This document shows positions 53,637 to 62,038 of a stretch of DNA of 64,000 bases, one piece after another. The notes beneath the pieces were generated by a model, which ran no database searches, had not been told where the DNA came from, and worked only from the letters and a program-made list of their open reading frames with translations. Origin of the DNA: Saccharothrix syringae. GTDB lineage: Bacteria > Actinomycetota > Actinomycetes > Mycobacteriales > Pseudonocardiaceae. The stretch is from assembly GCF_009498035.1 (NCBI RefSeq), contig NZ_CP034550.1, positions 3,224,001 through 3,288,000 of the forward strand, given 5' to 3'. Within the stretch, counting starts at the first letter, position 1, and the number at the start of each line of letters is the position of its first letter. Made by a program: the position numbers and the translations under genes.

Positions 53637-53957
53637 GTGAACCAACCCATCTCCACCACAACGCCGGGCATGCTGCGCGCTGCCGGGTACTTCGAGAACA
53701 CGATGTCCAAGGCCGAGCAGGGCGTGCAGCACGTCGAGGACACCCTCAACGTGCTGCGGACCGTGTGGAGCGGCGACGCGTTCAACGCCTACCGCACCTC
53801 CATGAACGCCTGGTTCGAGGACTGCAAGACCATCACCACCGCCCTCAACGAGATGATCAACCTGGTGCACGGGCACGCGGCGACGACCACCCGCGGTGAA
53901 GAGAGCAACACGGCGATCGCCAACTCCATCCCGACCGGCCCCGGCCTGGGCATCTGA
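53637..53957 (+). CDS. WXG100-family protein (EsxA/EsxB-like), first
   Basis: The protein has 106 residues from GTG 53637, with AGGGGA upstream. It forms two helices around a WSG turn (VLRTVWSGDAFNAYRTSMNA), the WXG signature of type VII secretion substrates. The N-terminus TPGMLRAAGYFENTMSKAE and the length are typical. It should pair with the next protein as a heterodimer exported by the EccC machine. The C-terminal tail (TTTRGEESNTAIANSIPTGP) may carry the export signal, although a clear YxxxD/E is not present. Confidence 0.9.
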   Translation: MNQPISTTTPGMLRAAGYFENTMSKAEQGVQHVEDTLNVLRTVWSGDAFNAYRTSMNAWFEDCKTITTALNEMINLVHGHAATTTRGEESNTAIANSIPTGPGLGI

Positions 53958-53992
53958 CCGGGACCGCGACAACCACCGGAGGTAGCACCACC

Positions 53993-54295
53993 ATGACCAC
54001 CTACACCTTCGACCAGCGGATCGCGGACCAGGCCCGTGACCAGATGGCCGACGTCACCAAGATGCTGAAGACCGAGCTGGAGAGCATGCACCAGCAGGTC
54101 CTCACCACGCTCCGCGACTGGGACGGCCCGTCCAAGGACCAGTACACGATCGCGAAGGCCAAGTGGGACGCCGCCGCGGACCGGATGCCCCACAGCCTGA
54201 ACTCGGCCGAGGTCGCCTTGGCGAACATCACCAACGGCTACCTCAAGGTCGAGCACACCGGTGTGAACGCCTTCGGCGGCTACCACGTCAGGTGA
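53993..54295 (+). CDS. WXG100-family protein, second
   Basis: The protein has 100 residues from ATG 53993, with GGAGG eleven bases upstream. The helix-turn-helix hairpin has WDG (LTTLRDWDGPSKDQYTIAKA) in place of WSG. The partner gene ends 35 bp upstream. A probable heterodimer with that protein; the C-terminal YLKVEHTGVNAFGG has a Y-x-x-x-E-like YLKVE that could serve as the secretion motif. A strong hairpin follows the stop directly. Confidence 0.9.
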   Translation: MTTYTFDQRIADQARDQMADVTKMLKTELESMHQQVLTTLRDWDGPSKDQYTIAKAKWDAAADRMPHSLNSAEVALANITNGYLKVEHTGVNAFGGYHVR

Positions 54296-54299
54296 CCGC

Positions 54300-54338
54300 G
54301 CGACCGCGCCGGGTGGGCGGATCACCCGGCGCGGTCGC
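54300..54338 (+). terminator. Perfect 16-bp hairpin after the WXG100 pair (attenuator or processing site)
   Basis: Arms GCGACCGCGCCGGGTG (54300-54315) and CACCCGGCGCGGTCGC (54323-54338) are perfect complements around a 7-base loop, starting five bases after the stop. No T-run follows. It probably ends most transcripts or stabilises the two-gene message, so that the small WXG proteins are made in excess over the downstream machine. Confidence 0.75.
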
Positions 54339-54376
54339 GGGTCCCGGACCTTCGATCGCGAGAGGACCACGGCCAG

Positions 54377-55024
54377 ATGCCGAAGACCAGCCACATCGAC
54401 TACGACCGGGTAGAGGACGCCAACCAGTTCGGGTCCGCGCAGGACCCGGACAACAGCGAGCACAACCTCACCACCGGACCGGACAAGGTGGACTACCTCA
54501 CCTCGCCCGACGTGGAGAGCAGCATCCCCCCGCCGCCGCGCCACGGCGGCACGGGCGGCGGCAAGACCTCGGTCAGCACCGAGGCGCTGAAGACGGTTGC
54601 GACGAACCTGCGCACGCTCCAGGAGCTGTTGCGGGAAGCACGGCACAAGCTGGCCCACGTCACCATCGCGCCGGGGCTGTTCTACGACGCCGAACGGCTG
54701 ATCGGCGACCTGCCGAAGCTCGTCAACCCCACATCGGACTTCCTGGGGCAGGCCGACGAAGCGCTCGAACTGGTCTCGCGGAACCTGGAGAGGCTGGCGC
54801 ACAGCTACGAGACCACCGAGGAGCTGAACAAGATCGACGCGGGGAAGCTGGGGGAGGGCATCAAGGACACCATCGCCTCCATCAGGGAGGCGACCGGCGC
54901 GGACGGCTCCACCCTGTTCAACCCCGACAACCCGCTCGACATCAAGGTCGACGGGAAGGACGGCGGCGACACCGCGAGCGGGAAGGGCGACGAAGGCGGG
55001 GAGCCCGAGGACCAGAAGGACTGA
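54377..55024 (+). CDS. Unrecognised soluble protein in the type VII locus
   Basis: The protein has 215 residues from ATG 54377. The N-terminal 60 residues are polar and disordered-looking (HIDYDRVEDANQFGSAQDPD, PPPPRHGG). Residues about 65-160 are helical (STEALKTVATNLRTLQELLR, DFLGQADEALELVSRNLERL) and could form an Esx-like hairpin without the WxG. The tail is acidic and glycine-rich (DGGDTASGKGDEGGEPED). No signal peptide. Position between the WXG pair and the large substrate suggests another secreted substrate or a chaperone (EspG-like role), but I see no sequence match. Confidence 0.75.
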   Translation: MPKTSHIDYDRVEDANQFGSAQDPDNSEHNLTTGPDKVDYLTSPDVESSIPPPPRHGGTGGGKTSVSTEALKTVATNLRTLQELLREARHKLAHVTIAPGLFYDAERLIGDLPKLVNPTSDFLGQADEALELVSRNLERLAHSYETTEELNKIDAGKLGEGIKDTIASIREATGADGSTLFNPDNPLDIKVDGKDGGDTASGKGDEGGEPEDQKD

Positions 55025-55058
55025 CGACGCGGTTCGGACGAGTTGAGGGCACGGGGCG

Positions 55059-58040
55059 ATGGGCGACGAGGACAAGCAGGACAACCAGCCGGGCAAGCGG
55101 GAGGACTACGACCACTGGGATTGGAAGCGGGTCCACCAGGCGGTCACCGGGAACCACCCCGACGCCAACACCGCGGACGCGGACGCGAAGAGGCTGGCGG
55201 ACCCCGAGTCGCTGTGGCGGAGCGCGCAGGACCTGCGCTGGGTGCAGGAGGTGCTGGCCCAGGTCGGCACCGGCATCGCCAGGCAGGTCGACGCGCTCAC
55301 CGGCGACGACGGTCCCTGGCGCGGTGACGCGGCGACCGCGTTCCGCGACCTGATGAAGATCCTGGTGGACGGCTTCCACAACGTCGCCGAACAGATCGCC
55401 GGCGGTGCCACCGGCTTCCACGACGCGCCCGTCCAGCTGTGGAACGCCGGCACCTACCTCGACTGGGCCCGCCGGATGATCTGGGAGATCAACCACTACT
55501 ACGCCTCGGAGATCGTCCGGATCGCCCGGGCCTACAACGGGGAGCAGTACACGGCCGACGGCAGCGAGGAGCTGTGGGACACCGGCGACATCGAGTACCG
55601 GACCAACGAGGGCAAGATCTGGGTCAGCTGGAACCAGCAGGTCGTGGACATGATGACCAACGACATGCGCCAGGTGCTCAAGTCGCTCGCCGGGCACTAC
55701 GAGGTCATCGAGTTCGAGGCCAAGCCGCAGTCGGTGGACGTGCCCCAGCCGAAGTGGGACCTGGGCGGCGACTCGAAGCCCGACCTCGACCTCGACCTCG
55801 ACGACGAGAACGGCAAGAAGGACGACAAGGACAAGTTCGACTTCGACCTCGACAAGGACGGGGACGGCAAGATCGACACCGGTGGTCGTGACGACGGCCC
55901 CGGCGGTGGGGAGGACAAGAACGGTCCGAAGATCCCGCCCTTCAACCTCGACGACAAGGGCGGGCCGAACCTCACCGGCGACGGGGACGAGAAGAGCGGC
56001 TCCGACATCCCGCGCTTCAACCTGGACGACAAGGGCGGACCGAACCTCACCGGAGACGGGGACGGGGACGGGGACGGCTCCAGAGTGCCGAACATCGACC
56101 TGGGCGGCGAGGACGGTCCCCGGCTCCCCGGCCCGACGGAGTTCAACGGCGGTCCGCGCGTCCCCGACCTGTCGACGCCCGACGCGTCCTCGCCCGACCG
56201 GCTCCCCCCGCTGCCCGAGGGCCTGGACCTGGAGATCCCGCCGGGCCAGGGCTCGTCCGGCTCCGGCGGTTCCACCCCGCCGAACCTCGGCACCGGTGAC
56301 CCGCTCGCGCCGTCGCCGTGGCAACCCGGCACCGAATCGCCCGGCCCCACAACGTTGCCCAACCTCGTCGGCCTGCCGACGCCCACGCCATTCCGGCCCG
56401 TTGACCAGAAGGGCGGCCAGAACCCGCCGTCGCTGCCCGGCCCCGGCGACCTGACGCCGCCGAAGCCGGGCGCCCCGGACCTCGGCACCCCGGACCTCGG
56501 CACCCCGTCGATCCCGCCGACGCCGGAGTCACCGGACATCCCGACACCGCTGCCGCAGGATGTGAAGCCCCCCGCCAACTGGACCGTCGACGCGCCGCAG
56601 GGCCTCGAACTCCCGCAGCACGACCGCGGTGCCGCCGGCGCACCGCCGATGATGCCGCCGATGTCGCCGGTGTCGCCGTCGGGTGGTGGTGTTCCGGATC
56701 GTTCGGATGCGTCGGGTTTGCTCGGTGGTGAGGTCGAGCCGTGGGCTGGTGGGGAGTCGCCTGGGCTCAGTGCTCCGCAGTCGTTGGTGGAGATGCCGTC
56801 GGTGGAGCCGGAGGAGTGGGCGGCTGCGGAGGGTCGGCAGGTCGTGTCCGGTGCGGCGGGGGCACCGCCGATGATGCCGCCGATGATGCCTCCGGTGTCG
56901 CCGTCGGGTGGCGGTGTTCCGGATCGTTCGGATGCGTCGGGCCTGCTCGGTGGTGAAGTCGAGCCCTGGCAGGGGGTCGAGTCGTCGGACGTGGGTGAGC
57001 CGCAGTCGTTGGTGGAGATGCCGTCGGTGGAATCGGAGGAGTGGGCGGCTGCGGAGGGTCGGCAGGTCGTGTCCGGTGCGGCGGGGGCACCGCCGATGAT
57101 GCCGCCGATGATGCCTCCGGTGTCGCCGTCGGGTGGTGGTGCTCCGGATCGTTCGGACGCGTCGGGCCTGCTCGGTGGTGAGGTCGAGCCCTGGCGGACC
57201 GGCGACAAGCCCGGGGTGGCCGAGCCGGAGAACCTGGTGCAGGCCCCGCCGGTCGCGCCCGAGCAGTGGGCGGCACCCGTGCCGCCGGCCCCGACCGCCA
57301 AGACCGGCCCGCAGGAGCGCCCCGAGGCGTTCGGGTCGGTCGACCACCGGTCCGAGCCGTGGCCGGAGACCGCTCCGGCCGCTGCCGGCGACCCCGGTGA
57401 GCCGGTCGAGCCGGTCACCGGCACCCCGGCGACCGGGCACGGCGGAGTGCTGCCGTCGGTGCCCGCCCCCGTTCCCGTGGTGGCACCGCCGACCGCGCCG
57501 GTGACGCCGCCGCACGGCCCGCGCGCCGCGGGTGGCGAGGGCGCACCCGGCAAGCCGCGCGAGGAACGCCCCCTGGTCGCCGCGGGACCGCCCCCGGTGC
57601 CCCGCGCGGACGACGACGTCGTGCCCGTGGTCACCGTCGACGACGAGGTGGACACCAGCGCGTGGGGCTCGGCCGGCGCCCTCGGCCTGCTGTGGCCGGG
57701 AGGTGGCCGCGACCGGGTCGCCGACGAGGACGACGAGGAGGAGATCGCGCCCGACTACGCCCTGCGCGAGAGCACGCCCTGGCAGCACACCTCCAGCACC
57801 GCCGTCCACCTCCTGCCCCAGCCCACCCGCACCGGGACCACCGGGTCCATCCCCCGCGCCTTCCGCCCCTCGGAGGACATGCTGACCCTGAGCGGCCAGG
57901 AGGTCTCCGAGGAGGCCGAGGACGAAGAGGTCGAGCCCGTGGCGGACGAGGAGCAGGAGCGCACCGCGCTCGACCTGCTCAAGCAGGACGAGCGGGCCTG
58001 GGGCGCGCCGGCGCCGCGCGCGACGGGGGTCATCGAATGA
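55059..58040 (+). CDS. Large WXG100-like, proline-rich type VII secretion substrate
   Basis: The protein has 993 residues from ATG 55059. Residues about 1-230 are helical, with a WRG turn (DDGPWRGDAATAFRDLMKIL) and W-rich helices, like the N-terminal domain of large actinobacterial Esx/PPE-type substrates. From 230 on it is acidic, then proline/glycine-rich, with short repeats (FNLDDKGGPNLTGDGD twice) and about 2.7 copies of a 75-residue repeat (GAPPMMPPMMPP...EWAAAEGRQVVS). The C-terminus is acidic and ends DLLKQDERAWGAP. It overlaps eccC by ATGA. Its length and repeats suggest an extended secreted or cell-wall-spanning protein. No enzymatic domain is seen. Confidence 0.8.
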   Translation: MGDEDKQDNQPGKREDYDHWDWKRVHQAVTGNHPDANTADADAKRLADPESLWRSAQDLRWVQEVLAQVGTGIARQVDALTGDDGPWRGDAATAFRDLMKILVDGFHNVAEQIAGGATGFHDAPVQLWNAGTYLDWARRMIWEINHYYASEIVRIARAYNGEQYTADGSEELWDTGDIEYRTNEGKIWVSWNQQVVDMMTNDMRQVLKSLAGHYEVIEFEAKPQSVDVPQPKWDLGGDSKPDLDLDLDDENGKKDDKDKFDFDLDKDGDGKIDTGGRDDGPGGGEDKNGPKIPPFNLDDKGGPNLTGDGDEKSGSDIPRFNLDDKGGPNLTGDGDGDGDGSRVPNIDLGGEDGPRLPGPTEFNGGPRVPDLSTPDASSPDRLPPLPEGLDLEIPPGQGSSGSGGSTPPNLGTGDPLAPSPWQPGTESPGPTTLPNLVGLPTPTPFRPVDQKGGQNPPSLPGPGDLTPPKPGAPDLGTPDLGTPSIPPTPESPDIPTPLPQDVKPPANWTVDAPQGLELPQHDRGAAGAPPMMPPMSPVSPSGGGVPDRSDASGLLGGEVEPWAGGESPGLSAPQSLVEMPSVEPEEWAAAEGRQVVSGAAGAPPMMPPMMPPVSPSGGGVPDRSDASGLLGGEVEPWQGVESSDVGEPQSLVEMPSVESEEWAAAEGRQVVSGAAGAPPMMPPMMPPVSPSGGGAPDRSDASGLLGGEVEPWRTGDKPGVAEPENLVQAPPVAPEQWAAPVPPAPTAKTGPQERPEAFGSVDHRSEPWPETAPAAAGDPGEPVEPVTGTPATGHGGVLPSVPAPVPVVAPPTAPVTPPHGPRAAGGEGAPGKPREERPLVAAGPPPVPRADDDVVPVVTVDDEVDTSAWGSAGALGLLWPGGGRDRVADEDDEEEIAPDYALRESTPWQHTSSTAVHLLPQPTRTGTTGSIPRAFRPSEDMLTLSGQEVSEEAEDEEVEPVADEEQERTALDLLKQDERAWGAPAPRATGVIE
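56631..57240 (+). repeat. 225-bp tandem coding repeat, about 2.7 copies
   Basis: Units start near 56631, 56856 and 57081, and differ by only a few bases. Third codon positions use T and A far more than the flanking gene (for example GGTGGTGGTGTTCCGGATCG), so the block was probably amplified recently and from different sequence. Copy number may vary between strains. Confidence 0.85.
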
Positions 58041-61000
58041 GCACCACCACCGTCAAGCGCCGCCCCCGCGCGGCGGGTCCGGACCTGCCCGAGGGCCAGG
58101 AGGAGCTCCAGGAGCCCCCGATCATGCCGGAACCCGCCGCGCGGGACTTCAGCCAGGTGCTGATGTTCATCCCCATGGCCATCGGGCCCATCGCGATGAT
58201 CCTGGTGTTCTCCTCCGCCGGCACCGGTGCGGCCGCGTCGCCGCTGATCTACGTCATGGGCGGCGCGATGGGCATCGGCATGATCACCATGGGGTTGGGC
58301 CAGCTCGGCCGCGCCGGGTCCGAGCGCAAGCGCAAGCTCAACTCCGAGCGCCGCGACTACCTGCGCTACATCGGCCAGTTGCGCACCCGCGCGCGCAAGA
58401 CCGCCGACGAGCAGCGCGCCGCCGTGGCGTGGAACAACCCCGACCCCTCCTGGCTGTGGGCCATCGCGAGCGGGCCGCGGCTGTGGGAGCGCCGCGGCAA
58501 CCACGACGACTTCGCCCGCGTGCGGATCGGCCTGGGCGCCCAGCAGGCGGCGATGGAGTTCACGCCGCCCTCGACCAAGCCGATCGAGGACCTGGAGCCG
58601 CTGTCGGCGATCTCGCTGCGCCGGTTCGGCGAAACCTACCGCACGGTCGGCGGCATCCCGATCTCGTTGGGGCTGCGCAGCTTCACCAGCGTGGAGTTCG
58701 CGGGCGACCCGGACGTGGCCGTCGACCTCGTGCGGGCCCTGGTCGGGCAGCTCACCACGTTCCACGCGCCCGACGAGCTGCGGGTGGCCGTCCTCACCGG
58801 CGAGGCCACCCGCGCCACGTGGGACTGGGTGAAGTGGCTGCCGCACAACAACCACCCCACCGCGCGCGACGCCGCCGGACCGCTGCCCGTGCTCGCCTGC
58901 GACCACGACGACCTGATGACCGTCCTCGGCCCCGAGGTCACCGGGCGCGGTGAGCACGACAAGTCCGCGTTCCCCAGCGTCACCGAGCCGTTCGTGGTCG
59001 TAATCGCCCACCTCGCGCACATACCGCCGTCCTCGCCGCTGCTGGGCGGCGGGCTGCGCAACGTGGTGCTGCTCGACGTCACGGGCCTGCTGCCGGGCGG
59101 GGCGAAGGTGTTGCGCCTGACCTGCCGCGACGACCGCGTCGAGTACCCGGCCGGCGACGGCACCGGTTCGGCCGTGCCCGACCGGCTGAGCACCACCCGC
59201 GCCGAGGCCCTGGCCCGGCTGCTGGCGCCCAAGCGCACCAGCGGCACCGTCGACGTGGTCGAGCGGCCCTTCGAGTCCGACTTCGAGCTGACCGCGCTGC
59301 TGGGCATCCGCGACCCGCACACCTTCGACGTGGCCAACCAGTGGCGGCTCAAGACGCCGCAGCGCGCCCGGCTCCAGGTGCCGATCGGGGTCACCGAGGA
59401 CGGCGAGGTGGTGGAGCTGGACCTGAAGGAGTCGGCGCAGGGCGGCATGGGCCCGCACGGGATGCTGATCGGCGCGACCGGCTCGGGCAAGTCGGAGCTG
59501 CTGCGCACCCTGGTGTGCGCGCTGGTGGCCACGCACTCCTCCGAAGTGCTCAACCTGGTGCTGGTGGACTTCAAGGGTGGCGCGACGTTCCTGGGCATGG
59601 ACCGCCTGCCGCACACCTCGGCCATGATCACCAACCTGGCCGACGAGCTGCCGCTGGTCGACCGGATGCAGGACTCGCTCAACGGCGAGATGACGCGCCG
59701 CCAGGAACTGCTGCGCGAGAGCGGCCACTCCTCGCTGTTCGAGTACGAGAAGGCGCGCCTGGCGGGCAGCCCGCTGTCGCCGCTGCCCACGCTGCTGGTC
59801 GTGGTGGACGAGTTCAGCGAACTGCTGGGCAGCAAGCCGGAGTTCATGGAGCTGTTCGTCTCCATCGGGCGCCTGGGCCGCAGCCTCGGGGTGCACCTGC
59901 TGCTGGCCTCCCAGCGCCTGGACGAGGGCCGCATCCACCGCGTGGAGGGCCACCTGTCCTACCGCATCGCACTGCGCACGTTCTCCTCCATGGAGTCCCG
60001 CAGCGTCATCGGCGTGGGTGACGCCTACGAGCTGCCCTCCGCGCCGGGCAACGGCTACCTCAAGATCGACACCACGACGCTGGTGCGGTTCAAGGGCGCC
60101 TACGTCTCCGGGCCCACCGCCGTCGCGGCGCCGGTCGGCGCCGACCCGGAGCGACCCCGGGTCGAGCACGGCGCCGTCGTGCCGTTCCACACCCACGCCG
60201 ACCCCGTGGCGCACCTGCCCGTCGAACCGGACCCGGTCGAGGCCGAGGCCGAGGCCGGGCAGCAGCGCGCCGAGCCCGCCGAGGACGCGCCGAGCCTGGC
60301 GGAGGTGCTGATCGGCAGGCTGGCGGGCGCGGGCCCGGCGGCCCGCCAGGTGTGGCTGCCGCCGCTGGCGCAGGCACCCAGCCTGGACACCCTGCTGCCC
60401 AGCGTGCTGCCCGACCCCGACCTGGGCATGACCGTGCTCGACCGGGCCGTGCGCGGGCGCCTGCGCATCCCGGTCGGCGTGGTGGACCGGCCCTACGAGC
60501 AGGTGCGCGAACTGCTCGGCGCCGACCTGTCCGGCTCCGACGGCCACGTCGGCGTGGTCGGCGCGCCGCAGACCGGCAAGTCCACGCTGCTGCGCACCCT
60601 CGTCCTGGCGCTCGCGGTCACCCACACACCGGACGAGGTGCAGTTCTACGGCCTGGACTTCGGCGGCGGCGGCCTGATGTCGATCGGTGGCCTGCCGCAC
60701 GTCGGCTCCATCGCCACCCGCATGGAGCGCGACCGGGTCAACCGCACCGTGCAGGAGGTGATCCAGGTCATGGAGCGGCGCGAGGCGCTGTTCACCGAGC
60801 GCGGCTTCGAGTCGATGAACGCCTACCGCAAGGCCCGCGGGGAAGGTTCGGTCAACGACCCGCACGGCGACGTGTTCCTGGTCATCGACGGCTGGTTCAC
60901 CCTGCGGCAGGACTACGGCGACCTGGAGAGCAGCCTGATCGAGATCGCCGCGCGCGGCCTGTCGTTCGGCATCCACCTGGTGGTGTCGTCCACCCGCTGG

Positions 61001-62038
61001 TCGGAGATCCGCCCGTGGCTGCGGGACGTCCTGGGCACGCGCTTCGAGCTGCGCCTGGGCGACGCCATGGAGTCGGAGGTGCAGGGGCGCAAGGCCGCCA
61101 CCGTGCCCAACCAGCCCGGCCGCGGCCTGACCAGCTCCGGGTTCCACTTCCTGGCCGCCCTGCCCCGGTTGGACGGCAACTCCGCCACCGACGACCTCAC
61201 CGAGGTCACCAAGGCCACCGCCGAGGAGATCCGCACGTTCTGGCCGGGACGCAGCGCACCGGGCGTGCGGCTGCTGCCCACGAAGCTGCCCGTGGTCGAC
61301 CTGCCCGCGCCAGAGGGCGACCTGCGCATCTGCCTCGGGCAGGACGAGCAGCGCCTGGCCCCGGTGTGGCACGACTTCAACGCCGTGCCGCACCTGATCG
61401 CCATGGGCGACGCCGAGACCGGCAAGACCAACGCGCTGCGGCTCGTGCTCGACGCGGTCGTGCGGGGCTACACCCCGGACCAGGCCAAGGTCGTGCTCGG
61501 CGACTCGCGGCGCGACCTGGACGGCACCCTGCCCCCGGACTACCTGATCGGCCACGCCGTCGGCACCGACGCGCTGACCGACCTGGCCAACAAGGCCGCC
61601 GTTTCGCTGCACAAGCGCGTCCCGGGCGCGGACATCTCCTCCGAGCGGCTGCGCCGCCGCGACTGGTGGGAGGGACCGCAGCTGTTCGTCGTCGTGGACG
61701 ACTACGAGCTGATGAGCGCCGGCGGCGGCCTCGGCACGCCGCTCGACGCCCTGCTGCCGGTGCTGGCCCAGGGCGTGCACATCGGCTTCCACCTGATCAT
61801 CGCGCGCAGCAGCGCCAACGCCATGAGAGGGATGATGGACCCCGTCCTGCGCCGGCTCTGGGAGCTGGGCACCCCCGCCCTGCTGTTCTCCTACCCCAAG
61901 GAAGAGGGCAAGTTCCTCGGCGAGGCCGCGCCCCGCACCCTGCCGGCCGGCCGCGCCCAACTGGTCACCCGGCGCGGGGTCAAGCTCGTGCAGACCGGGT
62001 TCGTGCCCGCGCCGCAGCTCGCGGGGGACCGGTCGTGA
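58037..62038 (+). CDS. eccC: Type VII secretion ATPase EccC (fused EccCa-EccCb)
   Basis: The protein has 1333 residues from ATG 58037, overlapping the upstream stop. Two membrane helices lie near residues 38-60 and 68-88 (VLMFIPMAIGPIAMILVF, IYVMGGAMGIGMITMGL). Three FtsK/SpoIIIE-type ATPase domains follow, with Walker A motifs GATGSGKSELLRT (about 477), GAPQTGKSTLLRT (about 840) and GDAETGKTNALRL (about 1121). Walker B strands include LLVVVDEFSELL and VFLVIDGWF. The first domain carries the full catalytic set. EccC recognises WXG100 substrates and powers export through the EccB/C/D/E channel. Fused forms are usual outside mycobacterial ESX-1. Confidence 0.95.
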   Translation: MSTTTVKRRPRAAGPDLPEGQEELQEPPIMPEPAARDFSQVLMFIPMAIGPIAMILVFSSAGTGAAASPLIYVMGGAMGIGMITMGLGQLGRAGSERKRKLNSERRDYLRYIGQLRTRARKTADEQRAAVAWNNPDPSWLWAIASGPRLWERRGNHDDFARVRIGLGAQQAAMEFTPPSTKPIEDLEPLSAISLRRFGETYRTVGGIPISLGLRSFTSVEFAGDPDVAVDLVRALVGQLTTFHAPDELRVAVLTGEATRATWDWVKWLPHNNHPTARDAAGPLPVLACDHDDLMTVLGPEVTGRGEHDKSAFPSVTEPFVVVIAHLAHIPPSSPLLGGGLRNVVLLDVTGLLPGGAKVLRLTCRDDRVEYPAGDGTGSAVPDRLSTTRAEALARLLAPKRTSGTVDVVERPFESDFELTALLGIRDPHTFDVANQWRLKTPQRARLQVPIGVTEDGEVVELDLKESAQGGMGPHGMLIGATGSGKSELLRTLVCALVATHSSEVLNLVLVDFKGGATFLGMDRLPHTSAMITNLADELPLVDRMQDSLNGEMTRRQELLRESGHSSLFEYEKARLAGSPLSPLPTLLVVVDEFSELLGSKPEFMELFVSIGRLGRSLGVHLLLASQRLDEGRIHRVEGHLSYRIALRTFSSMESRSVIGVGDAYELPSAPGNGYLKIDTTTLVRFKGAYVSGPTAVAAPVGADPERPRVEHGAVVPFHTHADPVAHLPVEPDPVEAEAEAGQQRAEPAEDAPSLAEVLIGRLAGAGPAARQVWLPPLAQAPSLDTLLPSVLPDPDLGMTVLDRAVRGRLRIPVGVVDRPYEQVRELLGADLSGSDGHVGVVGAPQTGKSTLLRTLVLALAVTHTPDEVQFYGLDFGGGGLMSIGGLPHVGSIATRMERDRVNRTVQEVIQVMERREALFTERGFESMNAYRKARGEGSVNDPHGDVFLVIDGWFTLRQDYGDLESSLIEIAARGLSFGIHLVVSSTRWSEIRPWLRDVLGTRFELRLGDAMESEVQGRKAATVPNQPGRGLTSSGFHFLAALPRLDGNSATDDLTEVTKATAEEIRTFWPGRSAPGVRLLPTKLPVVDLPAPEGDLRICLGQDEQRLAPVWHDFNAVPHLIAMGDAETGKTNALRLVLDAVVRGYTPDQAKVVLGDSRRDLDGTLPPDYLIGHAVGTDALTDLANKAAVSLHKRVPGADISSERLRRRDWWEGPQLFVVVDDYELMSAGGGLGTPLDALLPVLAQGVHIGFHLIIARSSANAMRGMMDPVLRRLWELGTPALLFSYPKEEGKFLGEAAPRTLPAGRAQLVTRRGVKLVQTGFVPAPQLAGDRS

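Noticed and set aside
49438..53640. Plus-strand open frame of 1400 codons
   Set aside because: Antisense of the second AfsR-like regulator and the SDR end; no domains.
57755..61960. Minus-strand open frame of 1401 codons
   Set aside because: Antisense of eccC, which has all its motifs on the other strand.
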